64,000 bases of DNA, taken from contig NZ_JAFEWD010000006.1 of the NCBI RefSeq assembly GCF_017355855.1, forward strand, positions 1-64,000, read 5' to 3'. How positions within the stretch are numbered: the stretch's first letter is position 1; the number at the start of each line of letters is the position of its first letter. Made by a program: the position numbers and the translations under genes. This stretch comes from Pedobacter sp. SYSU D00535 (lineage in GTDB: Bacteria; Bacteroidota; Bacteroidia; Sphingobacteriales; Sphingobacteriaceae). Positions 36,306 through 46,577 of this stretch are shown here, one piece after another. The notes under the pieces are model-generated. The model saw only the letters and a program-made list of their open reading frames with translations, searched no databases and had not been told where the DNA came from.

Positions 36306-39300
36306 TTAGTCAGCGTTTTTAATCCCTGCGCCGTTATCGGTACTAGTGGCGCTTATATCCTTTTCGTTGATCCAATTTGCTGCTGCTTCAATGTCTGTAA
36401 AGAACTGAGTTACCACATTGCCAGTCATAATATCTACGCTTTTTCGTGCCGACAACTGACTGAAGGAACTGTGCGAAAACACCCAGGCAAAATACTTTAA
36501 GCCTGCTTCTTCCATCATCGCGAACCATTCTCCGCCTACCCAATCAGCGGCTTCGGACCATGTCCCTAGTACATTCGTGTTGTCATTCAGTACTTTGGTG
36601 CATTTGTTCTTCTTAAGCATATCCAGCATTAGCAGGCAGCCCCGCTTAACCGACTCCAGCGTCTGAAAGCCCTTCCAATCGGTATCGATCCGGCCATATT
36701 CCTCTCTGTAAGAGATGGTAATGGATTCATCCTCGTAAAAGGTATCTGACTTCACTGTGGGGTGAATAGCGGAATCGTCTTTCAGGGGGAGGCGGAAGAA
36801 AAAGGTGGACCCTTGCCCTTGCTCGCTTTCGATCCAGAAACTTCCACCGTGTCTTTTTAATATCTCGGAAGAAATGAAGAGTCCTAAACCAAGGCCTTCG
36901 AAGCGCATGGCAGTGTTGTCTACACGGTAGTAGCGGTCGAATAATCGGTCCAGGTGGTCTTTTGCAATCCCGATCCCAAAATCCTGAACCGAAACTACCA
37001 GGCTCTCATTTTCGATCACGCTGTTCACGATCACTTTGTTCGATTCCGGGGAATACTTCACAGCATTAGTCAGGAAATTATGCATAACCTGCTCCAGTCG
37101 CAAATGGTCTCCCACCAGGGTGACGTCGGCACAATTCTCTACAATTATCTTGTGTCGTGGCGAGACATGCTGTACACTTTCAACTGAATGCATGAGGGTT
37201 TTGCCGAAGTTGAAAGCCTCCATGTTGTAGCTCATCTTGCCGGCATTGATCTTCGTTACATCCAGCAAATCGTTAATCAGCTTCTCCAGTCTGAAGATGT
37301 GTTCCGCGGACTTACGGATGAAGTTAACGAGTTTTTCAGGCTCGGTTGTTCTTTGCATCAATTGGTTGAATGCCTTGATGCTGGTTAATGGCGTTTTCAG
37401 CTCATGGCTGGCGATGGATAAAAACTCATCCTTCTTCTGCTCATTATCTTTCTGGAACTGGATATTGGTGTTAATGCCTATCCAAAATTTAATTTCGCCT
37501 TCTTCAACCAGTGGCACTGCGCGACTAAGGTGCCACTGATAGTCGCCGCTTTTCATCAAAAGACGAAACTCTGCCAGGTATTCCTGTCCACTTATCAGGG
37601 CGTTCTGCCACTTTTCCAAACTGCCCGGCAGGTCGTCTGGATGGATAAATGTTTGCCAGCTATGTCCTACAACAACTTCAGATTCATAGCCCAGATCCCC
37701 GGAGACTACATTATTAACGTACGAAAGTGAACCATCAGGTGTTGCTGTCCAAACCTGCTGAGGGATGGCGTTAAATAACAGTCTTACTCGTTTTTCATTT
37801 TCCTCTATATTTTTTCGGGCCTTTACCTGGTCTGTCACTTCAATCCCCACCGCCATAATGCTGCTGATAGTACCATCGTCCTCCCTTATAGCCTGGTACA
37901 CAAAGTTGAAATAAGCTTGTACAAGTTTACCATTACGCTCAATAAAGGCTGGTACCTCCGTGCCGTAAAATGATTCGCCTGTTTTCAATACATCCTGCAA
38001 AATGCCGATGAAAGGTTGGCCCTCCAGTTCTGGAAGCGCTACGTCAAGCCTTTTTCCAATGACGGAATCATTTTTACCCCATAGTTCGAGCGTCTTTTTG
38101 TTAGCGGATTCGATTTTTAGTTCAGGCCCCACCAGCACGGCGATGGCCACAGGTGCGTCGGCCAGCATGTACCGTAGCCTGGCCTCACTGGCTGTTAGTT
38201 TTGAAATGGCATCGTGGAGGTTATCCTGAATTATGGCAAGCTCCTCGTTAGTAGAAAGCAGCTCTTCGTTTGCTGCTGCCAGTTCTTCGTTGGTAGCAGC
38301 TACTTCCTCGTTCAAAGCCTGTTGCCGTTCGTAACTTTCTTCCAGCATTAGTCTGCCTTCTACTAAATTGGTGATATCATTGGCAGATACAATGATTCCA
38401 CAGATGTTTCCATCCGGATCACGCAAGGGGTCGTAATAAAAACTAACGTATTTTTTCACCGGCCCTTTTGGTGTGTTTAAGTAGAAAACCTCCTCTTCCT
38501 GCCCATATGGAGTACCGGTCTTGTACACTTCACGTAAGAGATCAGGGAAGGGTTGTCCTTCCAGTTCGGGAAGTACTTCCAAAAGCGTCTTTCCAATGAT
38601 ATCTTGAAGATGTTTACCCCAGAGTTCGGCTATTCCGTTGTTTGCTATCTCAATCGTCCACTCGGGGCCTTTTAGGATCATTAAGGCGTTGTGGGAGGTC
38701 ATCACCAGGGTGCGAAGACTCAACTCTTTTTCTTCTACTATTCTACGGGCTGCCACCTGGGGCGTCACCTCTACTGCCACATCCAGAACCCCGGTAATCT
38801 TCCCGTCTTCCCGCAGTGGGGAGAAAGTAAAGTTGAAATAGCGTACTTCCGTTTCTCCATTGCTTTTTTGAAAAGCCACCGGGTGTTCATATCCGGTATA
38901 AGATTCGCCAGACTGATAAACCTGACACAGGATTTCGAAGATGGATTGTTCCTTTAGTTCAGGGAGTACCTCGGCGAGTGGGTGTCCGATTACGTTTTCA
39001 TTTTTTCCTATCAGCGATAACATTTCGGGATTGGCCAGCGAAACGACCAATTCTTCGCCCTGAAATACCAGCATGGCAACCGGTGATTGCTGCAGCATAT
39101 TGCGGAATCGCGACTGGCTTTCTGCAAGCGCAATTGTTCGCTGCTCAACGCGTTCCTCCAGTTCATCATTCAATTTTTGGAGATTCTCCTGTGCACAGTG
39201 CAGCTCGTCATTCACGGCATTTAGCTCCTCATTTGCTGCGGCTAGCTCTTCATTTAAGGCCTGCTCGCGTTGCAAGACAATCTCTTGCTCTGATGACTGA

Positions 39301-40220
39301 GCACTTTTGAGGAATGAGTCGATATGGAAGCTTACAGACTCGAAGAAATGCTTATAGTCGGCATCAATTCTTTTTCTCGGCGATGCACCCAAAACTATGT
39401 AGCTCCCCGGCTCCTGCATCGGGACAAGCAATGCTTCTACACAAGGTTCTCCTGCCTCATTCAAAATAGGTTCTGAGAGAATACTGCTCAGGTCTTGTAT
39501 ATGCTGCGAACGTCCTTCGCTTATCGCTTTTCCAATTGGCCAGGATGCATATATAGCCGCAGGTGTTTTGAGATTCGTATAATTTTTTTCCTTGTTTTCG
39601 TTGCCGACGACATGAAGCAGGAAAAAAGAAATATCAGACCTGGCATTGTCTAAAATTTTCTGAATGATTGTAAGGGAGAAAGGCACAGATCTGGCGTTAT
39701 TCAGCTGTCTAAGAAAAGTCACCAGAATATCGTTTCGTCGCTCACTGATTACCTTATAAGACGTTTCTATAACCGCATTGAAAACTCCTCCAACGCTTCC
39801 ATCGGTCGCTACAATAGGCGACAAGGTATAGTCGAAGTAGCACTCTTCCGTATATCCGAAGCGCTTCATCAGCAAAAGGGCGTCGGGGCGCCGTATAGAT
39901 TCTCCCCGCTCCAATACGCTCCTGAATTCCGCATCCAGTCCTTCCCAGATTTCGGGCCACACTATTTTTCCGGGTTTCCCCAGTGCCCAAGGGTGCTTAC
40001 CGCCGGGGATACTGCTCCAGGCATCGTTATAAAGCAGAGTAAAATCTTCGCCCCAATAAATTGCTATCGGGAAGCCGGAATTTAAGCTGATACTGACTGC
40101 TGATTTCAAACTTTCCGGCCAGGTGTCGGGCCTGCCAAGTGCTGTTTCTTCCCAATTGGTAGAACGAATAAGTTCACCCATTTTGCCACCACCCTGCAAA
40201 AACGTTAAGTTATTTATCAT
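36306..40220 (-). CDS. Soluble multi-PAS sensor histidine kinase with a C-terminal STAS/SEC14-like domain
   Basis: A 1304-residue protein with no membrane segment. In order: a PAS-like domain (about 15-160, GELIRSTNWEETALG), a GAF-like region (about 165-310), a coiled coil of NEELAAANEEL type, PAS domains at about 375-490, 505-620, 690-800 and 815-930, HisKA with the phospho-accepting His near residue 940 (ASHELKTPLTS), and an ATPase domain (GIGIAKDHL, GLGLGLFIS). After the kinase, residues about 1165-1290 (WKGFQTLESVKRG, VLNDNTNVLGTWSEAADW) look like the STAS/SEC14-like domain found alone in other Bacteroidota. ATG at 40220 is preferred to the TTG just before it. The signal it senses and its partner regulator are unknown; no response regulator is adjacent. 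Confidence 0.88.
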   Translation of the reverse strand: MINNLTFLQGGGKMGELIRSTNWEETALGRPDTWPESLKSAVSISLNSGFPIAIYWGEDFTLLYNDAWSSIPGGKHPWALGKPGKIVWPEIWEGLDAEFRSVLERGESIRRPDALLLMKRFGYTEECYFDYTLSPIVATDGSVGGVFNAVIETSYKVISERRNDILVTFLRQLNNARSVPFSLTIIQKILDNARSDISFFLLHVVGNENKEKNYTNLKTPAAIYASWPIGKAISEGRSQHIQDLSSILSEPILNEAGEPCVEALLVPMQEPGSYIVLGASPRKRIDADYKHFFESVSFHIDSFLKSAQSSEQEIVLQREQALNEELAAANEELNAVNDELHCAQENLQKLNDELEERVEQRTIALAESQSRFRNMLQQSPVAMLVFQGEELVVSLANPEMLSLIGKNENVIGHPLAEVLPELKEQSIFEILCQVYQSGESYTGYEHPVAFQKSNGETEVRYFNFTFSPLREDGKITGVLDVAVEVTPQVAARRIVEEKELSLRTLVMTSHNALMILKGPEWTIEIANNGIAELWGKHLQDIIGKTLLEVLPELEGQPFPDLLREVYKTGTPYGQEEEVFYLNTPKGPVKKYVSFYYDPLRDPDGNICGIIVSANDITNLVEGRLMLEESYERQQALNEEVAATNEELAAANEELLSTNEELAIIQDNLHDAISKLTASEARLRYMLADAPVAIAVLVGPELKIESANKKTLELWGKNDSVIGKRLDVALPELEGQPFIGILQDVLKTGESFYGTEVPAFIERNGKLVQAYFNFVYQAIREDDGTISSIMAVGIEVTDQVKARKNIEENEKRVRLLFNAIPQQVWTATPDGSLSYVNNVVSGDLGYESEVVVGHSWQTFIHPDDLPGSLEKWQNALISGQEYLAEFRLLMKSGDYQWHLSRAVPLVEEGEIKFWIGINTNIQFQKDNEQKKDEFLSIASHELKTPLTSIKAFNQLMQRTTEPEKLVNFIRKSAEHIFRLEKLINDLLDVTKINAGKMSYNMEAFNFGKTLMHSVESVQHVSPRHKIIVENCADVTLVGDHLRLEQVMHNFLTNAVKYSPESNKVIVNSVIENESLVVSVQDFGIGIAKDHLDRLFDRYYRVDNTAMRFEGLGLGLFISSEILKRHGGSFWIESEQGQGSTFFFRLPLKDDSAIHPTVKSDTFYEDESITISYREEYGRIDTDWKGFQTLESVKRGCLLMLDMLKKNKCTKVLNDNTNVLGTWSEAADWVGGEWFAMMEEAGLKYFAWVFSHSSFSQLSARKSVDIMTGNVVTQFFTDIEAAANWINEKDISATSTDNGAGIKNAD

Positions 40221-40425
40221 CAATTAAGTTAATTGAGTCGTTTGTGTGAACAAAGAAACGAAAATAAAAAAGGGAAAAACTCATCATCGGGTTCCTTTAC
40301 CGCAGGATCCGGCGAAGAAGCCGGTATATCATCCTTTATAAACCACTCTTAAACAACCGAAATGGAGAAAGGTTTTGACGGGAAAGAAATTAAGAAATTT
40401 GGACAGTAGGAGGGCCGATTGTGAT

Positions 40426-40465
40426 AAAACAAGAACGACGGAAAGAAATACTCCGCGTTCTTGTT
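40426..40465 (-). terminator. Intrinsic terminator of the trehalose operon
   Basis: On the minus strand the stem AACAAGAACG pairs with CGTTCTTGTT around an 18-base loop, followed by TTTATC. It lies 12 bases after the treY-malQ stop. Confidence 0.7.
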
Positions 40466-40477
40466 GAGGAAGTAAGG

Positions 40478-43400
40478 TTACTCCCTGTTATATAGTTTAA
40501 CCCATTTTGGGATCCATTTGAGGTTGGCATCCTTTAACAACTGAGGATCAAGGCGCCATGCCCAGTTGTTTTCTGCTGATGAAGGGGTGTTCATGCGGGC
40601 GCTTTCATCCAGTCCCAACAGATCTTGCATAGGCAGGATAACGGTTTTAGCGACGGACGCATAGCCCAGTTTCGCGAGCAACTTGTGGACGTTCTTATCG
40701 TCTACGCTTTCGCCGGTGTATTCCTCCAGGTTTTTCCGCTCGGTTTTTCCGGCTTCGGTATGAAACCAGCCTACGGTCGTATTATTATCGTGTGTGCCGG
40801 TATAGCAGAAAAAGTTGGGATTGTAGTTGTGTGGGATATCAATAGATTCCGGCATGTTATCGCCGAATGCAAACTGCAGGACTTTCATGCCCGGAAACTC
40901 AAACTCGTCCCGGAGATCGTATACGGGCTGATCTATATCCCCCAGGTCCTCTGCGACAAAAGGCAGTTTACCTAGTTTCGCTTCCAGGGCCTGGAAAAAT
41001 TCAGAAGCCGGTCCCTGGATCCATTGTCCGTTTTTAGCCGTTTCTTCGCCGGCCGGAACTTCCCAATAAGTAGAGAAGGCGCGGAAGTGATCCAATCGCA
41101 GCACATCGAAAAGCTCCATGTTCTTTTGAATGCGGTTGATCCACCATTCATACCCCTGCTCTTTCAATACATCCCACCTGAATACGGGCATACCCCACAG
41201 TTGGCCGTTCTCGTTGAAATAATCAGGTGGAACTCCTGAAGTGCCGATCTGTTTGCCATTTTCATCCAGTTTAAACAGCTCGGGGCGCGACCACACGTCT
41301 GCAGAATCATAGCTGACATAGAAGGGGAGGTCCCCAAAGATCTTGATACCAAGCTTATTGCAATAAGATCTTAGAGCTTTCCACTGCTTCATGAAAAGAA
41401 ACTGTAAAAACATAGTCTTTTCCAGCGTTGCCGCATGCTGCGAACTAAAGCGCTCAAGTTCCGTCTTATCCCGCAATCGAAAATGTTCGGGCCATTCATA
41501 CCAGGGTCGTCCCCCGTGCTGCAATTTCAGGCCGATGTAAAGCGCGTAGTTATTCAGCCAGGAAGCTTCTTTAGCGCAGAAAGCTTCAAATTCTGTAGCG
41601 AGGGAGGAGAAGGCACCTTTCTTAAAAGTGTTAAAAGCAACCTCGAAGAGAATGTCCTTTTGTTTTTCTGCTGCTTTAAAATTAGCCTTATCTTTTACCG
41701 GAAGGCGAAAGTCTTTCAGATCCTTCTTCTCGAGCAAGCCTTCATCTACCAATAGCTCCGGACTGATTAGCAAAGTATTGCCGGCCATACTGGAAATAGC
41801 GCTGTAGGGAGAGTATCCCTGCCCCGCTTCGGTGGGGCTTAAGGGTAGGATCTGCCAGTATTTCTGTTTCATAGAGACGAGGAAGTCGGCAAAGCGTTTC
41901 GCCTCAGGCCCCATGTCGCCGATGCCAAAGGCCGATGGAAGCGAAGTAATGTGCAGCAGGATTCCCGCTCCACGCTCGTTTACCGGCTGTTTCAGTTTCA
42001 ATAGTGCCAGAGGGGCCTTATCGAACAGGTCTTTTACCAGAATTTCCCCCTCAACCTTGCCACGCTCTTTGGTTAGAACGTTCTCGAAGACAACAGGTAC
42101 GTTCTCTGGTAGCACCACCCGAGTTTCCTTCCATTTCAAATCCAGAATATCCTTTTTCTGTTCTTTGGAGATGGAGGCCAGGTGCAAGGGCACAATAACC
42201 ACATACCAGGTTTGCTGGTGGTGGCGGGCGAAGGCCAGGATCTGGTCCTTGTACTTTCCTTTTACCTTCAGCGGGATGTAGGCCGCTTTTTCGAATACAT
42301 CTTTTTCTGCTTTCCGCTCGTTAAACAATAAATTGGTAAGCCAGAGCTTTATTTTTCCATCATACCTGTTCTCCCAAAGGTTCTCCAGCAATGCTCGCCG
42401 GTCTTGACGGAAGGCCTCCAGTTCAGTCAGCCACTGCTCCCGTTTCTGATAGTCTACAGGTCTGCGGTTGTCCGGATCTACGAGGCTCAGGTCGTATAGT
42501 TCACAGCCCTGATAAACATCCGGCACGCCGGGGCTGGTAAATTTAAGTAGGACCTGGATGAGCGAGTTGACGATGCCAAAGTCGGCTACCTTTTTATGCA
42601 GCGGCCGGAAGTGCTTCCAAAACTGCTTGTCGGGATCAAGCAAACCTGCCGCGAAATTTTTGGCTGCTTCTTCGTATTGCTGATCCGGGCTTGTCCAGTT
42701 GGAGTGTTGTTTTGCTTCCCGCAGGGCCTTTTCAATATAGTCCTGAATACGGTTTTTAAAGTTATCCTCATCCTGGCCGGGCATCGGCCATGCCCCGATC
42801 AGGTTCTGATAAATAAGGTATTCGTCGTTTGCGTCGGGGGCGTTCTCCTGCTTCTGCGATGCGTTCAGGTATTGCCAGAGCTTCACAGCTTCTAACCATT
42901 CGTCAGCAATGTCGGTAAGAACATTCAGTCTTGCCCGCACATCTTCTCCGCGTTTTGTATCATGTGTGGATGTGGCGTTGATGGATAGCGGCCAGTTTTC
43001 CTGCCTGTCGATCATCCGCTGGTGAAACTCTTCGATGGTGTGCCCGAATGCCTCCGGAGAATCTCCGACCTCATTATGGCCCACGAAGCGGTTGTACGTG
43101 TACATCAAGGTATCCTCAACTCCCTTGGCCATCAGGGGTCCGCTGAACTGCATCAATCGCTGATAAAAGTGCAGCGCTTTTTGGTTGTATTCCTCGTTGC
43201 CTTCTTTAGTCTTACGAACTATTACATCTTCAAGCGTGTCAATAGCTGCCGATAACCCGGTCTTGCTTTTTCTAATGCGCTTGAAAATATCAAGCAATGC
43301 TTCTTCCTCTTCCTTGTCTAGCGGTAAACTGTTACCATAATAGCGGTACACAGGGCATTGTATCAACACCTCGCCGATAGCTTGTTTAAAGGTTGCGGTA

Positions 43401-44692
43401 TCCACATCGAGCTCCTCTACCAGTTGTTGCTTTACAAAGAGCTGATACAGATTGTCGAGTTCACCCTGCATGTGCTCGTTCAGGATGTGTGCTTTTTTGT
43501 CGTGGATCTGCTGGTGTACCGAATTCTTTTCGTCAACAAGCTTCTGATAGAACTTCGTAAACAACTTCTCATTCTCGTTATTGGTGAGCAGGTTATTTAC
43601 AACCGACAGGAAGTCGTACCCGGTGTTGCCCTGAATCGGCCAGCGTTTAGGGATGTCTTCTCCGGGTTCTAATATCTTCTCAACCACCACGTAGGTATCT
43701 TCACCTACCAGTTTCCGTAAATCCTGCAGGTATCGGGTGGGATCATAAAGCCCATCCACATGGTCTATCCGCAAGCCCTGGAAGATCCCCTGGTCCACCA
43801 GCTCCTTAATGTAAGTATGGAAGTATTTGAAGACATCCTCGTTTTGAATGTTGAGGCAGATCAGGCTGTTCACGGTGAAGAAGCGGCGGAAGTTAATTTG
43901 CTTATCGGTCTCCTGCCAGTGACAAAGCTGGTAGTTTTGCTCCCGGGCTATTTCCAGCAGGTCTTCCTTGCTGCTATTCAACTGCTCTACGTTTCTATCG
44001 ATAGCGCTTCTTACAGCGTCGTTTTTCATCAGGGAAGTCAGTTGCAGTAGCACTTCATCCCAGCGTTCCTTATAGATCTTCGGATCTTCCACCTGGTGCG
44101 CCCGGTGCATTTGCTGGAGGAGCTGCTCAAGTGCCTGAACGGGTGCTTGTCCGCCAGCAAAAATTTTTTGGTACGTTTTGGGATTTAAGGGATAAGCGCT
44201 ATCGTAGTACTTCAGTACAAAGCGCTGCCCCTGGTATTCGATCTTTAGCTCCCCGTTATTCACCACCTCCTCAAGCGACGAACCCAGGAAAGGGACCATT
44301 ACCCGGCCACCGTGCAACGGACTTTCCCATCCAATGTCAAAGAATTCGGCAAAAGTTGACTGGCGGCCTTTCTCCAGCACATCCATTAGCCAGGGATTTT
44401 GCGAATGGAAAGCCATATGATTGGGTACAATATCCTGCAGCCAGCCTATATTGTCCTCGTCCAGCTCGGTGCGTAGGCGTTTCAGTTGCTCTTCTGAACC
44501 GATTTCAGGATTGATAAGATGCGGGTTCAGCGCATCGTAGCCATGCGTACTGCCAGGAGTTGATTGAAATATTGGCGAGGCATAAATGGTGCTTACTCCT
44601 AATTTCTTTAAATAAGGGACGATAGACTCGAACTCATCGAAAGTGAATTCTTTATGAAACTGTAATCGGTATGTGGCAACAGGGTTGTGCAT
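40478..44692 (-). CDS. treY-malQ: Malto-oligosyltrehalose synthase fused to 4-alpha-glucanotransferase (TreY-MalQ)
   Basis: A 1404-residue two-enzyme fusion. Residues 1 to about 905 are TreY (ATYRLQFHKEFTF, STHGYDALNP, GLRIDHVDGLYDP, EKILEPGE), which turns the reducing end of maltodextrins into a trehalose unit. Residues about 910-1404 are MalQ (GILLHITSLPSAFGIGD, SPYSAISSMAGN, VLRLDHFRAF, FVAEDLGDI, GTHDNNTTVGW), which disproportionates maltodextrins. The active-site acids of both halves are visible. The linker is short (about LKLKQPVNERGAG). It is the last gene of the treX-treZ-treY/malQ operon. The fusion would let short products left by TreY/TreZ be rebuilt into longer substrates; that coupling is inferred. 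Confidence 0.94.
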   Translation of the reverse strand: MHNPVATYRLQFHKEFTFDEFESIVPYLKKLGVSTIYASPIFQSTPGSTHGYDALNPHLINPEIGSEEQLKRLRTELDEDNIGWLQDIVPNHMAFHSQNPWLMDVLEKGRQSTFAEFFDIGWESPLHGGRVMVPFLGSSLEEVVNNGELKIEYQGQRFVLKYYDSAYPLNPKTYQKIFAGGQAPVQALEQLLQQMHRAHQVEDPKIYKERWDEVLLQLTSLMKNDAVRSAIDRNVEQLNSSKEDLLEIAREQNYQLCHWQETDKQINFRRFFTVNSLICLNIQNEDVFKYFHTYIKELVDQGIFQGLRIDHVDGLYDPTRYLQDLRKLVGEDTYVVVEKILEPGEDIPKRWPIQGNTGYDFLSVVNNLLTNNENEKLFTKFYQKLVDEKNSVHQQIHDKKAHILNEHMQGELDNLYQLFVKQQLVEELDVDTATFKQAIGEVLIQCPVYRYYGNSLPLDKEEEEALLDIFKRIRKSKTGLSAAIDTLEDVIVRKTKEGNEEYNQKALHFYQRLMQFSGPLMAKGVEDTLMYTYNRFVGHNEVGDSPEAFGHTIEEFHQRMIDRQENWPLSINATSTHDTKRGEDVRARLNVLTDIADEWLEAVKLWQYLNASQKQENAPDANDEYLIYQNLIGAWPMPGQDEDNFKNRIQDYIEKALREAKQHSNWTSPDQQYEEAAKNFAAGLLDPDKQFWKHFRPLHKKVADFGIVNSLIQVLLKFTSPGVPDVYQGCELYDLSLVDPDNRRPVDYQKREQWLTELEAFRQDRRALLENLWENRYDGKIKLWLTNLLFNERKAEKDVFEKAAYIPLKVKGKYKDQILAFARHHQQTWYVVIVPLHLASISKEQKKDILDLKWKETRVVLPENVPVVFENVLTKERGKVEGEILVKDLFDKAPLALLKLKQPVNERGAGILLHITSLPSAFGIGDMGPEAKRFADFLVSMKQKYWQILPLSPTEAGQGYSPYSAISSMAGNTLLISPELLVDEGLLEKKDLKDFRLPVKDKANFKAAEKQKDILFEVAFNTFKKGAFSSLATEFEAFCAKEASWLNNYALYIGLKLQHGGRPWYEWPEHFRLRDKTELERFSSQHAATLEKTMFLQFLFMKQWKALRSYCNKLGIKIFGDLPFYVSYDSADVWSRPELFKLDENGKQIGTSGVPPDYFNENGQLWGMPVFRWDVLKEQGYEWWINRIQKNMELFDVLRLDHFRAFSTYWEVPAGEETAKNGQWIQGPASEFFQALEAKLGKLPFVAEDLGDIDQPVYDLRDEFEFPGMKVLQFAFGDNMPESIDIPHNYNPNFFCYTGTHDNNTTVGWFHTEAGKTERKNLEEYTGESVDDKNVHKLLAKLGYASVAKTVILPMQDLLGLDESARMNTPSSAENNWAWRLDPQLLKDANLKWIPKWVKLYNRE

Positions 44693-44735
44693 GTGAAGTG
44701 GTGTATTTCAAGTTATAGATGTCTTTATTGTCTTC

Positions 44736-46577
44736 TTAATAGGTATATATTAAAATGCTTTCCGGAGGAACGCTCAATGTTGCTCCGCCCTCTATTTCCG
44801 CCGGAGCAGTTGCTGTTCCACCCCATTCAGGAGCTGCAGAGTTAAGCACATTCTTCCATTTATACCCGTTCGGTGTCTTCAGATCCTGCTCCTGTTGGGA
44901 AAAGTTCATGGCGACAAAAACGTGCTGATTTTCATACGAACGCAGAAGAGAGAGGGTTTGACTCGCTTCATCTGCCTCAACCTGCAGCAGTTTCCTGTTA
45001 AGGCGGTGGAGAGCGGGTAGCTCTTTCCTCAACTGAATTAGTTTTTTATAGAAACTGAACATAGTTGCGTGCGGGTCTTTCGTCAGCAGCTGCCATTGAA
45101 GCTTGGACTCATTGAACGTCTCTTCAGAGACAGGGTCGGGTGCTTCACCTTCTGCATGGAAAGCCGCGAATTCTGCTTTTCGTCCTTTGCGTACCGCTTC
45201 GGCCAGTTCAGTATCGGTATGACTCACAAAGTAGAGGAAGGGATGTGTTTCAGCATATTCTTCACCCATGAAGAGCATGGGCAAGTAGGGACTTACTAAA
45301 ACGGCTCCTGCCATCAGCTTCTGCATGTCAAAACTTACCAGCTGACTGGTTCGCTCTCCGAGCATCCGGTTTCCCACCTGGTCATGGTTCTGAGAGAACA
45401 CGATGAATTGCTTTCCAGGATTGCTCTCCGCCTTAATACCAAACGTTTTTTGCCGATGTGGTGAGAACTGACCGTCGTAAACGTAGGCATCCTGATATGA
45501 TTTTGCCAGATGGGTGATGCCCGTGAAGTCGGAGTAATAGCCATTGCGCTCCTCGCCAGCTGTCACACGGAGTGCGTGGTGAAACTCGTCGATCCATTGT
45601 GCATCCATGCCGAAGCCCTGTTCGCTGAGCGGGTTAATGAAGCGGGTATCATTCAGGTCGAGCTCCACGATCAGGTAATGGCGGCGACCTGTTTCCTTCA
45701 TCAATTCGTCGACACGCAGTTTTATCTCACGTAAAATATGAACCGGACTAAAATCCTTAATGGCGTGTACGGCGTCCATACGCAAGGCATCTATATGAAA
45801 GTCCCGAAACCACATGAGCACATTCTCAATGAAGTATTGTCTCACTCCATCACACCAAGCATCGTCAAAGTTCAAAGCATTTCCCCAAGGGGTGTTGTAC
45901 TTTTCAGTGAAGTAGTGCCCGAAGTCGCCAAGGTAGTTACCTTCCGGGCCCATGTGATTGTACACCACGTCCAGTACTACTGCAATTCCTGCCTTGTGGC
46001 AGGCCTGCACAAGCCGTTGTAGTGCTTCGGGACCGCCATAGGTGTTTTGAGTAGCATAGGGGAGTACGCCATCGTAGCCCCAGTTTCGTCCTCCTGGGAA
46101 TTGAGCCACCGGCATGATCTCGATGGCATTAACACCGAGCTCTTTCAAATAGTCTAGCTTTTGCTCGATACCCGCAAAGGTTCCTTCTTCGGTGAATGTC
46201 CCGGTATGTAACTCGTACAAAATATAGTCCTCGAGGTCCTGATTGTTCCAGTCCTGGTCATCCCATTTGAAGGCCTTAAGGTCAAAGGCAATGGAGGGTC
46301 CGTGTACCGTTTCCTCCTGCTGCAGAGATGCAGGATCGGGGCGCTCTTTTTCGCCGTCAAGGAGAAAGGAATATTTATCGCCCGGCTTTATTGTGGCAGT
46401 TTTTGCTGTCCAGTATCCGAATTCCTGTTCTTCGAGGCTGATTTTCTGCTGGCTATCTGTCAGCAGCAGCTCTACCTGCTTTGCTTTAGGTGCCCAAACT
46501 AGTATCTCAGCCTGGCCGCCCGATGTAAAGTTTACTCCGAGCGACCGTTTAGTTATATTAAGCTGGTTCATTAACAT
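44736..46577 (-). CDS. treZ: Malto-oligosyltrehalose trehalohydrolase
   Basis: A 613-residue GH13 enzyme that releases trehalose from the end made by TreY. It has an N-terminal carbohydrate-binding-like domain (ILVWAPKAKQVELLL), then the barrel with VVYNHMGPEGNYLG, the nucleophile region DALRMDAVHAI, the acid in LIVELDLND and the FSQNHDQVGNR motif. The ATG at 46577 overlaps the treX end by 20 bases; a second ATG at 46571 is equally possible. Gap to treY-malQ is 43 bp. Confidence 0.94.
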   Translation of the reverse strand: MLMNQLNITKRSLGVNFTSGGQAEILVWAPKAKQVELLLTDSQQKISLEEQEFGYWTAKTATIKPGDKYSFLLDGEKERPDPASLQQEETVHGPSIAFDLKAFKWDDQDWNNQDLEDYILYELHTGTFTEEGTFAGIEQKLDYLKELGVNAIEIMPVAQFPGGRNWGYDGVLPYATQNTYGGPEALQRLVQACHKAGIAVVLDVVYNHMGPEGNYLGDFGHYFTEKYNTPWGNALNFDDAWCDGVRQYFIENVLMWFRDFHIDALRMDAVHAIKDFSPVHILREIKLRVDELMKETGRRHYLIVELDLNDTRFINPLSEQGFGMDAQWIDEFHHALRVTAGEERNGYYSDFTGITHLAKSYQDAYVYDGQFSPHRQKTFGIKAESNPGKQFIVFSQNHDQVGNRMLGERTSQLVSFDMQKLMAGAVLVSPYLPMLFMGEEYAETHPFLYFVSHTDTELAEAVRKGRKAEFAAFHAEGEAPDPVSEETFNESKLQWQLLTKDPHATMFSFYKKLIQLRKELPALHRLNRKLLQVEADEASQTLSLLRSYENQHVFVAMNFSQQEQDLKTPNGYKWKNVLNSAAPEWGGTATAPAEIEGGATLSVPPESILIYTY

